Source of the DNA: Ligustrum vulgare
Lineage: Eukaryota; Streptophyta; Magnoliopsida; Lamiales; Oleaceae
Direction of reading: 5' to 3'
Assembly (NCBI GenBank): GCA_963555705.1
Contig: OY743169.1
Coordinates: 5,022,014 to 5,086,013, forward strand
Length of the DNA: 64,000 nt
Part shown: piece after piece, positions 51,902 to 63,915 of the stretch
Numbering within the stretch: the first letter of the stretch is position 1
Layout: each line of letters starts with the position of its first letter
Notes under the pieces: generated by a model
What the model saw: only the letters and a program-made list of their open reading frames with translations
The model's database searches: none
Told to the model about the DNA's origin: nothing
Translations under genes and position numbers: made by a program

Positions 51902-54485
51902 TATAGCGATCAAGAATTTTTACTCATTAATAATTATTTTAAATTATGAAAGCGTGCCGCTGCGATCTCACCCATTTATAATTTAAAGTCACGACGTATT
52001 CGTCTAACCGAGTCGAAAAATATCGAGTCCATTCGATTTTAATTTAATTTCGAGTTTCAAAAATTATTTTAATTATTTATTTATTTTATTCTTTCAAAAT
52101 CGTTTTAAATTCCAAATTTTATGAAGCTCATTTTATCAGATCTATTTTCATACTCAGTTGATTTACGAGTATTATTTTTCTCGAATTCCGTGTATTGCTT
52201 GTCAAAATTTTCAACCTACCCTAATCAACCCATTACTTCACCAACTACATCAATCACATACCCATCAAACTCTCTCATACACAATACACAATACATTCCT
52301 CACCAACCCACGCCTCAAAATTTTCAGGCTTTCCCTCTCAACCAGCCACCACCTCCATTGCCAAACCCAGACTCAATTATAGAATCCAAAGCCTAGACCA
52401 ACCGAATTGAACCACTATCACCGCCGTTCACTACCCTCAACCACCGTCATCACTTTGTCGAAATCAAACCCAAACACCAATTGAATCATCGTCATCATCA
52501 TTATCACCTCAACCACCCACCGCCTGCACCCAAGCTCCTTTGCAGCCCGCAACCACGCCGCCTACTGCATAACCCCCGTCAAGCACCACAGCCACCACAA
52601 TACTCCGCACTCACCACCCATCTCCAAACCGCCACCATCAACGGCCAGCCTCCATTGCAAACCACCTTGTATCACCGGTCGAACCAACCACCAAAAACAC
52701 AGCCACCACCTCCATCTTCAACACCCACTGCACAACCAATCTTCACAACAACTCACCTCCAAACCATCTTCATCATCACCTTGACCGCACGCCACTACCC
52801 ATTTCCAAAACCAAATCAAAACCCAAAAACCAAAGAATTAAGTTAAACCCATAACTTACCTCGACTGCCGACTGCTCTGACCGGATCGAACGGCCAGCCT
52901 CCATTGCAAACCACCTTGTATCACCGGTCGAACCAACCACCAAAAACACAGCCACCACCTCCATCTTCAACACCCACTGCACAACCAATCTTCACAACAA
53001 CTCACCTCCAAACCATCTTCATCATCACCTTGACCGCACGCCACTACCCATTTCCAAAACCAAATCAAAACCCAAAAACCAAAGAATTAAGTTAAACCCA
53101 TAACTTACCTCGACTGCCGACTGCTCTGACCGGATTTTTCGTCGGAAATCGCCCCACTTGAGTCTCGGTTTTACCCCCCATTTCAACACCTAACCTTACC
53201 CCTCTTGCCACCATCACTTCCTCCTTATCACCGCCACACGACGGCGGTGATACCGCCCCTCCATCCCACCTCCTTCTCTCCTTCTTCTATGTGTGGACCA
53301 GAGAGAGAATGGTAAATGCTGTTTTAATAATTTTGATTTTTGGAAAATTGCACCTTAGTCCTCCAAGTTTTAAAATTATGTATTTCAGTCCTTTTGATTT
53401 TAAAACTAATCATTTCAGCCTTTATGTTTTAAAATGATTTTAATTAACCCCTTCATTTTTAAAATCAATTATTTCAATCCTTAAAATTTAATATATGTTT
53501 TGAGCTTCAACCCAAGTTTTGAAAATTTACACTTTAGTCTCCAAACATTAAAATCATCAATTTCAGTCCCTAAATTTTAATTTATCATTTTAAAACCAAA
53601 TTTCAAAAGACTAATTTAATTTATTTTTCTAATTGGATAAACGAGGCGCACGGAGATTTAAAAGATTTAAGTCATTCCCACTCAACCACACTCGTTAAAT
53701 TTAAGGTAGACTCGCCCCTATTAATTGATTTAAATTATGATTGCATGTGAATGTGTATGTTACATGATTTATGTGAAAATTATTTCATGAAATGATATGA
53801 GAATATGTTTCTTATGAAATATTTATATTGTTATACTTATCATAACTTATATGCTTTTATGCACGAGAAAGAAAGAAGAGAATGTCTTGCAAGATAAATG
53901 ATGATATTATGCATAACTTATGTGCCTTATGTGCACGAGAAGAAAGAGCAACATATACCCTATGATTTTAAAGAGCCTATGATTTTCAAAGAGAAGCCAT
54001 GTGCTTTAATGCACGAGAAGAGCAACCCGCACCCTATGATTTCTAAAGATCATGCGTTTATGTGTTCAATTATAATGTAGATTAATTAATTCGCGATGTG
54101 TACTGAGTATTTCTATGAAATGCTCATGTCTATTTTCACAATATTTGCAGATTTCGAAGATGGTGGCAAGTGATGGATAATTGTGGCAATAGTCGTTAAA
54201 TAATTGAGAATCTTATTTTGATGATCCATATTTCTAAACTTTGGTTATTTTTGAGATTTTCAATTATTTGAGAATTTATAGCATTGCCGAATGTTTTGTA
54301 TTATTAATGGCTCGATTCGTTATTTTGAATTATTTCATAAATGTTTTCCAATTTTATCGACCATTACAGTTTATTTAATGTTGTCAAAAATGAATTTCAA
54401 TTATTTCTTCCCCTAGAATATTATTTTAAAGTTTAGACCAGAAAATGATGTGGTGAACCGAGTATTTTGAACTCGGGACGCTACA
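51902..54485 (+). mobile_element. Solo LTR of the cargo-carrying gypsy family
   Basis: The LTR starts TATAGCGATC and ends GGGACGCTACA, flanked by AGTTA at 51897-51901 and 54486-54490. It is 2584 bp and matches the element 1 LTR in plus orientation (ACGTATTCGTCTA near the start, TTTTTGGC-type and AATGTTG motifs near the end). It carries on the minus strand the GC-rich block and GTAAGT donor seen in the other long LTRs. Its insertion is in the MSL pseudogene intron, with the target duplication overlapping the splice donor. Confidence 0.85.
52640..53136. repeat. 249-bp tandem duplication inside the solo LTR
   Basis: Two near-identical units begin AACGGCCAGCCTCCATTGC at 52640 and 52889. Each contains the reverse-strand GTAAGT donor, so the candidate antisense splice site is doubled. 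The proline-rich ORFs here are by-products of the CCA-rich sequence. Confidence 0.9.
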
Positions 54486-54720
54486 AGTTACATGAATGCC
54501 ATCAATTACAAAATGATGTGACGAGAGAAAGACGAGAACCTTGGTTGTTGCTATTCCTAATTCCTGTCAAGAGAAGGCGAAGCCACACTATTTTGTTATA
54601 ATAAAAATCAGGACCGCTGTAACGAGTTCGTTCAATTGCTTTACAGCCGTTTTGGTATCATTCAGCGCCACCTTTGTAAGCCTTCACCTGCACGTTGAAA
54701 ACTAAATGTAAGTAAATAGA

Positions 54721-56125
54721 TAAACTTTTAGACAAGGAGGTTTATAATTGTTATTCACTAATGCTTAACTTGTTAATCAATGATTTTAGTTTAATTAACA
54801 ATTTCTCTTGAGCAAACTGCAAATAAATATATCTATATGGATTTTGGTCTTTTTGTATTAGTAGTCCCTGAACTTTCATAACTAGTATGATTAAGTCCAC
54901 AACCTTTTCTTATACTATCAAAGGGACCTAATCTAATTAACCTGTATAATTTAAGCTCAAGATTTTTGTCTGATCACAATGCACCGAGATATTGAACCTA
55001 TCTATTGATCTTATTGATAAATCAAGAATCTCGAGTTCAAGAATAATAAGTAAAAAGAGAATTTAGTTAATCTACCCAATAACATGTAGTCGAATTTCTT
55101 CGGAAAGGTCAAGCTATTGAATAAATATGCACTTATAGATCCTACCCAATATAGTCTCAAAGAATACTAGTGTGATCACTTTCTAAATAATATCGTTACA
55201 GTCAAGACAAATCGTGATAATTTAACTCACTCTACAACCTTATTAGAACAAAGTGCTAACCTTTGTTCCCTTGTCTAATATAAATTAATTCTCAATCAAA
55301 ATATGAGTTATATTTATTCGTACGTTTCTACGCAAGTACTTATATTATCTTAAAGCTACCGGAAGCGCTTAATCACGTGCACATAATTTTAAATATCATA
55401 AATGTTTAAAAAGATAAATAAATGTATTTTCACGACATCTTTGGTTAACTATACTATATTTTAATTGCAATTATGGTTCCCAATCTTTGTCATGTTTTGC
55501 ATTTGTGCCCTCAACTTTTTGACTCTGATGACAATTTCTGTTTACCTTTCTGTTAACATGCTTGAAATAAGTGACAAATATTTTATCAATTTTTTTTTTT
55601 TTTATTTAAAAATATGAGGATTTTTTTACGTCTTATCAGCAATTTTTTTGGATAGAAATTATAATAAGTGACAAGATGTGTGAATATTGACGATAAATTT
55701 ATGCTGTGTTCGACAACTTGAACCGTCATTTATAATGCTTATTTATGTTTTTGAGGTAAAACGTTTGATTAAAAAGTGATTTCGAAAAATGTATAGAAAA
55801 TCGTGCTATTTATAAATTTATTTATAAATTGTAATATAATTATGTTAAAGAAAACTTATTGAATTGAATTGATTTGACTATTCGGTACTATGCACATTGT
55901 AATTCACAAGCGATAATAACAACATAGCCTTCATTCAACAACTTGCGTAGCTTGATAGGCTAATTTGGGCATGTTGTCATTGTCATTTTCTGGGTATGTC
56001 CAGAGATTTTATAACCCACTTTGATCTATAAATTTTTACATTTTTGATCAAAAAAAAGAAATAAAAAATTGTTCTTTATTATTCCCTCTTGTTTCGTGGT
56101 GTACGTTTCATTCAAAAGTCCAAGA
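54721..56125. other. Gene-free stretch
   Basis: No gene recognised. A decayed Tourist-like sequence lies at 55720-55860. No further MSL exon could be recognised. Confidence 0.4.
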
Positions 56126-56134
56126 TAAAAGAAA

Positions 56135-57732
56135 GGAAAATTGGCGCATTTAGTCCCTAAACGTTGGCCTCTTTGTGCAATGGGTCCACAACCTTTCATT
56201 TTTGGTGTTGAAGTCCTTAAACGTTACATTCTTTGGTGCAAGAGGTCCTTTTGGATGATTTCTTTCTATTTTAATGTTAAAAAATTTGAGAAAGACGAAA
56301 ACACCCTTATACATAATTGGCGCAATTAGTTCATAAACTTCATATTTGGTGCTTGAGATCCTAACATTTAAATTTGGTGCAAGTGGTCCCTAAACTTAGT
56401 CATTATTTAGCGCAATAGTCCTTAATCTTTCAATTTGATGCTTAAGTCTCCAACCGTTGTATTATTTAGCTCCGCGTATCCTTTTAAATAATTTTCTTCC
56501 ATTCCATCTTTAAAAATTAAATTTTATTTTTATCAAAAAAATTAAAATGCTCTCCTGTCAAAAAAAATATTAAAATTCTCTATAATAAATAAATAAGTCC
56601 GTTTTGACAATTTAAAATTTTTGTTTCTTACTTTTTCCGAATCTCTCCCTTTGTTTCAATTGGGCTATCTATAAAGGATTTTACTGTGTTAATACAAATT
56701 CTCCAATTTACCACTTTTAAAAATTTAAATTTCTTTTTATACATAAAAGAAGAGGCTTTATTTATTTGTTTAATTAAGATAATTGATTTTAGATAGAATT
56801 AATATTTTCTTTTCTTTTTTTAGATAAATTTCATTTTTTTTTTCTAAATGAAAATTAATTTTAGATAATTTTCATTTTTTAAATAAGCCTTAAAAGTTGT
56901 AAATTTTCAATAAAAAAGAAGAAACAATTTTTTTTTTTTTTTTTGAAAAATTATCCGAAAACGAAAAAATAAATTTATCTAAAATCAATTTTCTTAAACG
57001 AATAGATAGGCTTATTTAAAAAATGAAATTTATCTAAAATCAATTTTCTTTTAGAAGTAAAAATGAAATTTATATAAAAAAAGAAAAAAAAAACTAAATT
57101 TTATCTAAAATCAATTTTCTTATACAAATAAATAAAGCCGATTTTTTGTATAAAAAGAAAAATGAATTTTTAATGATGGTAAATTGGGGAATTTGTATTA
57201 GCACAGTAAAAAATCTATATAGGAAGTCCAATTGAAACAACATAAGAGGCTCTGACAACGCAAGAAACAAAAATTTTAAGTTGCAAAAAGTAGACTTATT
57301 TATTTATTACTATAAGACCATTTTAATATTTTTGATAAAAATAAAATTGAATTTTTAAAGATGGATTAAGAAAACCATCTAAAATGATACGTGACGCTAA
57401 ATAATTCAACGTTTGGGGACTTAAGTACCAAATTGAAAGGTTAATGACTTATTGCGCTAAATTATGCCTAAATTTAGGGAGTACTTGTACCAAATTAAAA
57501 TGTTAGGGACTCAAGCACCAAATATGAAGTTTAGGGACTAATTGCGCCAATTATGTATAAGGGCATTTTCGTCTTTCTAAAAAAAATTAACATTAAAATG
57601 GAAAGAAATCATCCAAAAGGACCTCTTGTGCCAAATAATGTAACGTTTAAGGACTTCAGCACCAAAAATGAAAGATTAGGGACCCATTGTACAAAGAGGT
57701 CAACGTTTAGGGACTAAATACGCCAATTTCCC
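56135..57732. mobile_element. Foldback Mutator-like element
   Basis: A perfect 9-bp TAAAAGAAA duplication (56126-56134 and 57733-57741) flanks inverted arms of roughly 700-780 bp that start GGAAAATTGGCGCATTTAG and end CTAAATACGCCAATTTCCC. Almost the whole 1598-bp element is an inverted repeat of TTAGTCCCTAAACGTT-like units. There is no coding region. If transcribed it would fold into a long hairpin. Confidence 0.85.
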
Positions 57733-57918
57733 TAAAAGAAATGAATGACGATTTTGATCCCGATTCCTTTTCAATTTCTTGGGATTCAAAAAGCATTAAA
57801 CTTTCAGTTGATTGTAGCAATCATCAGAAGCAAAGCATCTAGGTCTCCTCAATTTCCCTAATGGCATTGCTGGCAAATTCCCCACCTCACCAATCTTAAT
57901 AAACCTAACAAATATGAG

Positions 57919-58674
57919 CAGGAACAGATCCAGGATTTTTTTTTATGGGGGACTGAAACTTAACTTGGAGGTGGAGGTTTGTAAAGGGGAGGGCCTCTCG
58001 GGGGCTGCCCCCGATTTTTTTTTTTAATATACTACTTTAGTATGAAATTTATATAGTTCATAAAACCTGTCAATGTAATATATACTACAAAAAATAAATC
58101 ACCAAGAAACTAATAAAATTATATTTGAACTCTTCTAATGAAGAATATTATTTATTTCATCTTTGACTCAAGACAAGCTCTAGGGTAACTTCTGCAATTA
58201 TTCAAAGATATGGATAAAATACTTAACAAACAGAAGAGATTGACCCTACATGCAATTATTTAAGGACTTAGGGTGTAAATATGATTTTATATATGTATAT
58301 ACAGCCAAGAGGAGAGAGAAAATGCATTCTTCTTCATCTTCTTGGGTTCCTCTATGGCGAAAAAGAGAGAATACAGAGGCTTCAAAGTTTAAAAGTGGAG
58401 ATAAATTTCTTCCAAAATACACTTCAATTAAGTGGAGATGATGAATATGTTTATCCACACGATATTTCCCACAAAAGCTCTACAAATCAAGCAATCAAAC
58501 TATTATTCTTCTCCCAAAAACCTGACTGCATGAATTTTTGAAGAATTTATACCTGACTGGACATTATATATAACAAAAAAAAAAAAAATCTGAAATTTGG
58601 ACTTACAAAGTGGATGAGGGTTGGATCTAGGCCTGACTACAGCCCAGTCCAGCCCCCCATTGAATCCGTCCATG
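57919..58674. mobile_element. hAT-like non-autonomous element
   Basis: CAGGAACAGATCC and GAATCCGTCCATG are imperfect inverted ends with a perfect 8-bp AATATGAG duplication (57911-57918 and 58675-58682). The left part has the GGGGGCTGCCCCCGA hairpin typical of this group. The overlapping short ORFs at 58246-58541 are not genes in my judgement. Confidence 0.8.
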
Positions 58675-59027
58675 AATATGAGCCCAATCAACTTATAATC
58701 ACTCCTTTTCCCCTGCGCTTTGGAGCGCAGGGTGTAGCGACCAAGAATTTTTACGCGATTAATAATTATTTTAATAGAAAATCGTGTCGCTACTATTTCA
58801 CCCATTTTTATTAAGTTAACGCCGCGACGTATTCGTATAGCCAAGTCAAAAAATAATCGAGATCGTTCGATTTTAAATTAAATTCCGAATTTCTAAAAAT
58901 ATCTCCATTCTCTTGATTTAAAGTATATTAAGTCCAAGTACTTAATTCAATGTTATCCCAATATTTATTTATACAAAAATTATTTTTATTATTGAAATTA
59001 AGAAAATATATGCAAGCATGAGAGGTT

Positions 59028-59515
59028 CCATTATATGTAATCATGAAGAGCATAATATTTGTATAAATATGGAAAAGTATATGAATGATTTATATACTCC
59101 ATTATATATAATCATGAAGAGCATAATAATTGTATAAATATGGAAAAGTATATGAATGGTTGATAGACTCCATTATATGTAATCATGAAGAGCATAATAT
59201 TTGTATAAATATGGAAAAGTATATGAATGATTTATATACTCCATTATATATAATCATGAAGAGCATAATATTTGTATAAATATGGAAAAGTATATGAATG
59301 ATTGATAAGACTCCATTATATGTAATCATGAAGAGCATAATATTTGTATAAATATGGAAAAGTATATGAATGATTTATATACTCCATTATATATAATCAT
59401 GAAGAGCATAATAATTGTATAAATATGGAAAAGTATATGAATGATTGATAGACTCCATTATATATAATCATGAAGAGCATATTATTTGTATAAATATGGA
59501 AAAGTATATGAATGG
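59028..59515. repeat. 71-bp tandem repeat, seven units, in the LTR of element 2
   Basis: Each unit runs CCATTATATGTAATCATGAA, then GAGCATAATATTTG, then GGAAAAGTATATGAATG. Units start at 59028, 59099, 59170, 59241, 59313, 59384 and 59455. They alternate between two slightly different types. Confidence 0.93.
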
Positions 59516-59744
59516 TGCTTTACTTTAAGAAAATGATGTGTTAAAATTAATAGAATTGAATGATTATGTTTACAATATGCCAACTTTATACATCTATTTA
59601 AACCCATCTCTTTTACACACAACTCTACACATATACACTTATTTCCAACCTCTTGACAAAATCCACAAGTAAGAGAAATTCAAGGTGGTCAAGAAAGTTT
59701 TGGTCCATTTACTACTACACTTCATTTTAATCTTTTAAAAGGTA

Positions 59745-60060
59745 AGTATATCTTATATTTTTATGAAAATTAAGTATGTTGTTATGAAATGTAAATATAC
59801 TTTAAGTTTTTATGAAAAGTAAGTATGTTTTTATGAAAGGTATTACCTTATGTTTTTATGAAAAGTAAGTATGTTTTTATGAAAGGTAAATACACCTTAT
59901 GTTTTTAAGAAAAGTAAGTATGTTTTTATGAAAAGTAAAATACCTTATATTTTTAAGAAAAGTAAGTATGTTTTTATGAAAAGTAAAATACCTTATATTT
60001 TTAAGAAAAGTAAGTATGTTTTTATGAAAATTAGATATACCTTATGTTTTTACGAAAATG
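59745..60060. repeat. ~48-bp repeats of AAAAGTAAGTATGTTTTTATG
   Basis: About six units, each carrying a GTAAGT motif. The same sequence, reversed, occurs at 28385-28500 and 34785-34900 in the element 1 LTRs. Confidence 0.8.
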
Positions 60061-60571
60061 TTTGGATCATTGCTATGAAATCAATCTCACAAGATTGCTA
60101 TTGGTCCCATATGATATGTTTATGATTATGCTAAGGGGACCGGAGTTTAGTAGCGCTACACATAAGAATTCTTGCCGTCTAAGTTCGGTAAAATTCTTGT
60201 GTCTCTCTATGTTTATGAGGATTTCGATCCTATCCTATGTTATGATGAAAATGATCCATATGCTTTCAAAAGAAAATTATGCTTGGTATACTTACTGAGA
60301 TTTTATAAATCTCACTCCACGATATTTACCATTTTCAGATAATTGAAGGTTCGAGGCGGTCAACATGGAAGTGGCAAAAGTGGTTAAGATTGATAAGATA
60401 ATTATGTTGAACTTTATGTAAGAAAATTATGTTCTATTTTTATTCACAAATTAAATTATGGGATTCTAATTATTCTTTTGAATAATTTTACATTACTATT
60501 TAAGTCTAGATAATATGATATGAGTCACTTTTAGTGGCACTCGAATGGTCGAGAATTCGGGTCGTCACAGT

Positions 60572-60583
60572 TGGTATCAGAGC
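60572..60583 (+). promoter_or_regulatory. Primer binding site of element 2, initiator tRNA-Met
   Basis: TGGTATCAGAGC lies two bases after the LTR end TCACA. It shows that 58733-60569 is a 5' LTR and that the interior lies to the right, in plus orientation. Confidence 0.93.
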
Positions 60584-62960
60584 AAGTTATACTTTTCTGT
60601 AGACTCCTTAAATCATTTCAAAATATTTCTACAAGAAATTGCAATTAATCTATTTTTAATTTCAGTTAAAGTAATTAATTTTCTTCATATTTTACATCTC
60701 TTGGAAAAAAAAAATGTTTATGCATGTACAGTAAAGCAGTAGGTTACTGTTCAGTGAACAGTAACCGGGACACTGTTCACATGAACAGTACTCGTGACGG
60801 TCACTGTTCATCATTTAAAAAAAAAAAAAATTTTTGTTCGGTGAACATGCGTTTACTATAAAAAAAAAAAAAAAAAAAAAATTAACTATTGATTTTGTCG
60901 TGATGGAGAAATATGAATGGATATACTTTTAAGTCTCTTATCACTTTAGACCTAACTTTATGTATTTGAAAATTTTTCTTAGTTGTCTAAATTATTATAT
61001 AAGTAAATCATTAGCAAATTGTTATTATGAATCAGATTTTGGTCTAATCATTTATGCAAATTTTATTTTGAATAACCAAATTATTTTATTTGGTATTATA
61101 TTAAATTGGACTCAATCATGTATGAAAATTTTAATTGGGCTAAGTAAATTACTACATGTATTGATAATGTATCAATTGGGCCAAATCTCATGTAAAGATT
61201 CAAAAATGGTTAATGAATTTTTTCTAAGAAATAGACCATTATTTAATTATGAAAATTTTGACTCATCAATCCGCTACGCCACCTTCCACGTTTTGACTCC
61301 TCGAACCAGGTATGTTATGTATAATAGCAATTACATGGCATTTATGATTATATTGAATCATGTTAAGTATGAAATATTCATATGTTATGAATCTTTATGT
61401 GTTACACATAATATACATGTCAAGTATGATATAAATTGATAGAAGACTCAATTTTTTTATTCTTTTCAATGTAGAATCATGAGACAGAGAGGATATTTAT
61501 ATGAATTTTGGTGCATATTAAGCTTAGTAAGATTGACTCAATTAGAAATTAAGTTGGGTTGTAACTTTTGCCCAAAATATATGGAATAATATATTAAACA
61601 AACAAAATTAATAATGAATTCGTACAATAATTTATCCCTTTATCACTACCTTTGTGTAAAAACAAGGGAAAAACTGTGGATGGTTATTAGTACTTCCTCT
61701 TCAAGTTTCAATTTTCGGTTCAATAATTTATCCCTTTATCACTACCTTTGCTTAAAAGCAAGGAAAAACTGTGGATGATTATTGGTACCACTCTTCAAGT
61801 TTCAATTCTGAAAAAAAAAATTCAGAAAGAAAGAGAACGGGTGTTGAGCATAATGGGAATAATATGACTTAAGAATGATTTTCAAAATAATTGTTGTCCT
61901 TGAGTTTAGAAATGATGAACCTTAAATGGACTTTGCATAATTGATTTTAGACATGACACTAAGTATGAGAAGTCAACAGAAATGATTAGAAATATGTTCA
62001 GATTATCTATCATTTAGATTTAATGAGAAATAGCGAGCCAATTTTATGAAGTTTTATGAGATGTTAAGATTATAAGTGGTTTTAATGAGACTTTTATGAG
62101 AAGCATTATGAAGTTAGAGATTTAAAGATTTGGTTATTGGGAATTAAGTAATGGATATTATGTTGAGTAAGTGAATTATGCCTCTATATTGAAGAGAAAT
62201 TTATTATGAACTTTGGCCTTGTGATTAAATTTTGGGAATATGATTTATGACTTATAAATATAAGTATGAGTAATCTTTTGAGCCAATTAAGGTATGGAAG
62301 GAAGTGATATTGTGATATTGAAAAATATGATTTGAAATTGTTATGTTGAGGAATTATGAATTGAATTATGGGATATTTTTGATGATATGGAAGTGTTGGA
62401 ATCGTTTTCAATATTTTTAGATCGTTGTGATCAAATGTGGAGTTATTTATTATTGTGAGTTATGAAGTATGCTTATGGTTTGGGATAAGTCCAAATTACA
62501 AGGGAGACTCTGTCCAGAATTTTATCATTTGGAATTAAGAGCATGATATGATAAGCATCCACTAAAGGAATTAAGGTTAGACATGCAAGTTCATTTACAT
62601 CACAAACGAGATTTAGTAGATGATAACAGAGATTTTATTATTTTCTCATAAGGAGAACATACAAAGAGTCACACTGGAAAAGAAATACATGAAACACGCA
62701 AAAGCAAAAGAAAGCAACATGTGAATTTCCTCAAATTGAGAGATGTGTTTCCGGAGTAGCCGTATCCTACCACCTCTGACCTTTTGAGGAAATAAAGAAA
62801 CCTTCAAAGAGGTGTGTTTCGAGAGTAAGAATACTCCGTAATCTACCACCGGAACCTTTGAGGTACACACAAGATTTAAACATTAAGGAAATCCTAGGAA
62901 ATTAGAGGGGTGTCTCGAGAGTAAGAATACTCCGTACTCTACCCCCACCTATTCTAAGAT

Positions 62961-63614
62961 TCATAAAGTTAAGTTTACATTAACCGGACTCCATTTTTGC
63001 TTGATTCCCCTTCCTTGCGACCAATCTATCTTAACCCCTGCTGGATCTTGTATTGAGATATATGACTGCAGCTTATCCAGTAGTTCATCAATAGTAGGAG
63101 CAGAAATAAGGAGCCTTCTGGAAAATGGAGAGATGAATCCCTGTTCCACAGCATAATCAAGAAAGGTTAACAAACCATCAAAGAAATTGTTAACATTCAG
63201 AAGCCCAATAGGCTTAGTATGGAGATCTAGTTGAGCCCACGAGGTAATGTTAAAGATTTCTTCTAAGGTACCAAAACCTCCGGGCAGGGCTATAAAGGCA
63301 TCAGAACCATATAGCATACAAGTTATGCGTTCATGGATGGATAAGGTTTGAACTTCATGCCCTCGTGTTTTGCCTGCAACATCTACCAAAGGGACAGGTA
63401 TGACACCGATTACTTTTGATTTCTCTGCAAGAGCAGATTGGGAAACACAACCCATTAGACCACTGCTACCACCCCCATACACAAGAGTGATACCTTTTTC
63501 CCCCAGTTTCTTTCCAAGATCTACGGCCGCTTCTAGATAACTGAAGCCTTTCCCCACTTTTGATCCACAAAATACACAAATAGTTTTGATCTGTCGAAGT
63601 TTTGGTGCTTCCAT
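62961..63614 (-). CDS. LOG: LOG-type cytokinin riboside 5'-monophosphate phosphoribohydrolase, second retrotransposon copy
   Basis: Intact and intronless, 217 residues, with the same VFCGS, IHERI and PGGFGTLEE motifs as the copy at 31688. Compared base by base there are 13 differences, 11 of them silent; the two replacements are Ser25 (Gly in the other copy) and Gln206 (Arg). There is no insertion or deletion in 654 bp. It is antisense to element 2, and the upstream GGCTATTTAAAGCC (63687-63700) and three downstream stem-loop repeats are retained. It would release active cytokinins if expressed. Expression is not shown. Confidence 0.93.
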   Translation of the reverse strand: MEAPKLRQIKTICVFCGSKVGKGFSYLEAAVDLGKKLGEKGITLVYGGGSSGLMGCVSQSALAEKSKVIGVIPVPLVDVAGKTRGHEVQTLSIHERITCMLYGSDAFIALPGGFGTLEEIFNITSWAQLDLHTKPIGLLNVNNFFDGLLTFLDYAVEQGFISPFSRRLLISAPTIDELLDKLQSYISIQDPAGVKIDWSQGRGIKQKWSPVNVNLTL

Positions 63615-63915
63615 CTTTGATAGTATAGAAGAGAAAACTTACGAAGAAGATGTGATTTTGGGATGCCTGAACTATGAAATATGTTTGGCTATTTAAAGCC
63701 GGAAAAATTTACTGTTTTTGATTGATTCTGAAAAAGTAAAGATTTACTTTTGACAAAATCAGCCTACTTTTGACTATTTTATCAAAGCTTTCATCTTTCG
63801 GTGATTTATTTTCCAGCTTTATCAAACCTCGAGAAAGGAAAATATATTTTTACTAACCTTTATCAAAACGCGTGAAAGGAAACAGATAAATATGTATCAA
63901 GAGATTTACCTTATA
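63615..63915 (-). promoter_or_regulatory. Spacer between NABP-like and LOG genes, element 2
   Basis: Homologous to 31359-31687, with the TATA-like palindrome at the same 73-bp distance from the LOG ATG. Substitutions and small indels are more frequent than in the LOG coding region. Confidence 0.5.

Larger units (their letters stand above)
51735..54687 (-). pseudogene. MSL10-like mechanosensitive channel pseudogene, split by a solo LTR
   Basis: Two exon remnants lie on the minus strand. The first (54687-54492) follows a GTGCAG acceptor and, across a frameshift, reads VALNDTKTAVKQLNELVTAV, then a stop and another break, then GIATTKVLVFLSS and VIDGIH, ending at a GTAACT donor. The second (51814 to about 51735) follows a TTTTACAG acceptor and reads MIVE, stop, MNILTTFLKFDNKKVYFPDS. 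These are the conserved pore-region and beta-domain blocks of plant MscS-like channels (MSL4-10 group), and the intron falls where that group has one; the comparison is from memory. In-frame stops, frameshifts and missing segments make it non-functional. A 2584-bp solo LTR sits in the intron right at the donor. The first large exon and the C-terminus are absent nearby. Confidence 0.75.
58733..60569 (+). repeat. 5' LTR of element 2
   Basis: The LTR is 1837 bp, starting TGTAGCGACC and ending GGGTCGTCACA. Its first 180 bp match the starts of the element 1 and solo LTRs (GTGTCGCTACTATTTCA, TTAACGCCGCGACG), and 59750-60300 contains reversed copies of the element 1 repeat units, but the GC-rich antisense block is absent. 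A TATA-like CTATTTAAAC at 59594-59603 could drive the element transcript, and AAAAG/GTAAGT (59740) to TTTTCAG (60333-60339) could be a leader intron. Confidence 0.85.

Noticed and set aside
52481..53095. Proline-rich ORFs of 121 and 63 codons
   Set aside because: They are by-products of CCA-rich, tandemly duplicated LTR sequence.
59028..59515. CRISPR-like array
   Set aside because: The 71-bp units are contiguous tandem repeats without unique spacers, in a plant LTR.
60960..61439. 159-codon ORF as a possible gag of element 2
   Set aside because: There is no CCHC knuckle or gag-like helix pattern, and composition matches AT-rich noncoding sequence.
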